64,000 bases of DNA, taken from contig DHKB01000011.1 of NCBI GenBank assembly GCA_002407045.1, positions 1 through 64,000 on the forward strand, given 5' to 3'. This stretch comes from Candidatus Bruticola papionis. Its GTDB lineage: Bacteria; Vulcanimicrobiota; Xenobia; Xenobiales; Xenobiaceae. Below are positions 62,707 to 64,000 of the stretch, in pieces. A program made the position numbers and the translations under genes. The notes below the pieces were generated by a model. The model saw only the letters and a list, made by a program, of their open reading frames with translations. It did not search any database and was not told where the DNA came from. The stretch's first letter is position 1; each line of letters opens with the position of its first letter.

Positions 62707-64000
62707 TCAATCGTTATGCCAGCTGGCTTTTTGAGCTGCTGGAGGCGCCTGATCCATTTTGACAGTAGCAGTTTTCTCCAAATTAGCTCTATTTTCTACC
62801 GCTGAACTGTCCGCACTTTCTGCTTTGTCAGTTCCATTTAATCTATCGCTAAAGGGAGATGGCGAAGCCGCGCTATCAGCTTCTTTGAAAGCATTTTGCT
62901 CAGTTAAGTCGGGAATTTCTATATTTTTTAACTCTTGAGTATCTTTAGGAGAAACAACTTGCGCATTTGAAGAAGCAACGGGGCTAGGCTCAGGTTCGAT
63001 GCCATCAGAACTAGTAAGCTTATCAGCTCCTTTATTACCAAGACGCTTTGAGTAATAGTAGGAAGTTACCAAAAGAGCTACGCCCAAAACGAAGAAGAGC
63101 AGCAACTTATAGCCGATAGGCAAATTTACAATGTCATAAGTAATTACTCTAAGCAAAGTAACACAAACGATAAAAATGCCACTGTTGGTGACATAACGAT
63201 TTTTAAAGCGAATGCCACCCCAAAGGATAGCGGCCGCATAGAGCATCCACAGAACAGAAGTAATAGAATCTAAATGGCAAACTGCAGCAATGTTATGTCC
63301 TTCAATATGAACTAAAGACCAGCCACTAAGCACAGCTCCAACTAGATAAATTTCAGATCCGTAAAGTACAAAAGCCGCTGCTAAAGCCAAAATAGTTAAA
63401 ACGTGAGCTAAGAAGCCTATATTTACTATAGGAATAAATTCGGCGTAAGCACCTGTAACGCAACTGAGAATATTGATAGTCAAGCCGAATAAAGACAGAG
63501 CCAAAGCCAAATTGAAACCAATGGCAAAGGCGTTGCTTTTGGCCTTTTTGGCTTGAAGCATAGCTTGCAAAGCATAAATGGAGCAAACGGCCACTAAGCT
63601 AAAGCAGCTAAAAGCCCACCACTGCTGGCCATTTAAATTCAACACACGATCCAAAATGTCGGCTAATTCTCGGCCAAAATAAATATAAGCTAAGGTTATA
63701 CCGGCCCAAAGGTTAAAATCTCTGTATTTTTCATCACCATTGTAATGTCTGAACATTAAGTAGCTAGATAACCAAGCAACAATAGAAACTCCGAAAATAA
63801 TTATGGCCAGCTTATGAAGCTCTCGATCAGGAGTTAAGAAAAAGTCAAATTTGCCATTGAAGTCGGCCACTAACATAATGAAAAAGGCCAATACATTGTG
63901 CAGGCCGCTCCAGAAGAAAAGGCGTCGTTGTACTTCCGGCTTGGCAACTTTATTAAAAGCAATCCAAAGAATAATTAAACCGGCTGCAGAAAGAAAGGCC
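62707..64000 (-). CDS. Multi-pass membrane protein, N-terminus beyond the right edge
   Basis: The frame stays open from the stop at 62707 to the right edge, so 431 codons are visible and the true start lies outside; the TTG at 63891 is not the start. At least ten hydrophobic segments fill the visible part up to about 130 residues from the end (for example LAIIIFGVSIVAWLSSYLMF, LLLFFVLGVALLVTSYYY). A hydrophilic Ser/Ala/Pro/Glu-rich tail of about 115 residues follows. Hydrophobic pattern is reminiscent of DUF2339-type membrane proteins, without a diagnostic motif. It lies 134 bases upstream of the first nuclease on the same strand. Confidence 0.7.
   Translation of the reverse strand, partial: AFLSAAGLIILWIAFNKVAKPEVQRRLFFWSGLHNVLAFFIMLVADFNGKFDFFLTPDRELHKLAIIIFGVSIVAWLSSYLMFRHYNGDEKYRDFNLWAGITLAYIYFGRELADILDRVLNLNGQQWWAFSCFSLVAVCSIYALQAMLQAKKAKSNAFAIGFNLALALSLFGLTINILSCVTGAYAEFIPIVNIGFLAHVLTILALAAAFVLYGSEIYLVGAVLSGWSLVHIEGHNIAAVCHLDSITSVLWMLYAAAILWGGIRFKNRYVTNSGIFIVCVTLLRVITYDIVNLPIGYKLLLFFVLGVALLVTSYYYSKRLGNKGADKLTSSDGIEPEPSPVASSNAQVVSPKDTQELKNIEIPDLTEQNAFKEADSAASPSPFSDRLNGTDKAESADSSAVENRANLEKTATVKMDQAPPAAQKASWHND

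Noticed and set aside
63891..63893. TTG at 63891 as the start of the last membrane protein
   Set aside because: The frame continues open, with clear membrane-helix sequence, to the window edge, so the gene is truncated by the window rather than starting there.

Overview
The window reads as chromosome of a flagellated, Gram-negative-type, probably anaerobic bacterium from a poorly sampled lineage. The supporting signs are a rod/hook flagellar block with a FliA-type sigma factor, Sec-exported and lipobox proteins including a barrel-like outer-membrane candidate, and a superoxide reductase. I see no phage, insertion sequence or CRISPR array. I cannot name the phylum; the mix of genes would suit an uncultured group such as the Xenobia/Eremiobacterota branch, but that is a guess. 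Most genes have clear Shine-Dalgarno (SD) sequences and strong intrinsic terminators, many of them bidirectional between convergent genes.

Layout. 1-7025 is a minus-strand block: a TPR protein cut by the left edge, the flagellar sigma factor, FlgJ-type rod protein, FlgG, FlgF, an FlhB-C-terminus-like protein (FlhX), FliK and a MerR-type regulator. 7026-7670 has no protein gene but holds a 43-bp palindrome, a near-consensus promoter driving a probable small RNA, and four terminators. 7671-25371 is mixed housekeeping: phosphate transporter, a degenerate M14 carboxypeptidase, a PAS/GAF/RsbW-like regulator, CPBP protease, ThrRS, a catalytically incomplete DUF3857/transglutaminase protein, IspE, a nucleotidyltransferase, a DUF2723 protein and RidA. 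25525-41980 has an EF-G paralogue operon, a lipoprotein, superoxide reductase, a very strongly codon-biased subtilase, the gap-pgk-tpiA-secG cluster and a sugar ABC importer without its ATPase. 41981-54507 has TPR and outer-membrane proteins, dnaX-UPF0270-YfcE-ybaB-recR, glnS, MTA phosphorylase, an orphan C5 DNA methyltransferase, three tRNAs and an HD hydrolase.

The most unusual region is 54627-62673: six tandem same-strand paralogues of a DNA/RNA non-specific (NUC, beta-beta-alpha-Me) nuclease. Each shares a conserved N-terminal module of about 55 residues and has no Sec signal. The six differ mainly in a short linker, which is collagen-like in one. Each has its own terminator, and four share one clear upstream promoter motif (a fifth has a partial match). 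No immunity-like gene lies among them. A secreted or regulated nuclease arsenal is the best candidate here for an undescribed system.

Other points of note: gap has a leader with four mutually complementary segments, like an attenuator. Two enzymes in the window have kept their fold but lost catalytic residues (M14 peptidase, transglutaminase core). The EF-G paralogue lacks the catalytic histidine of the G3 motif.
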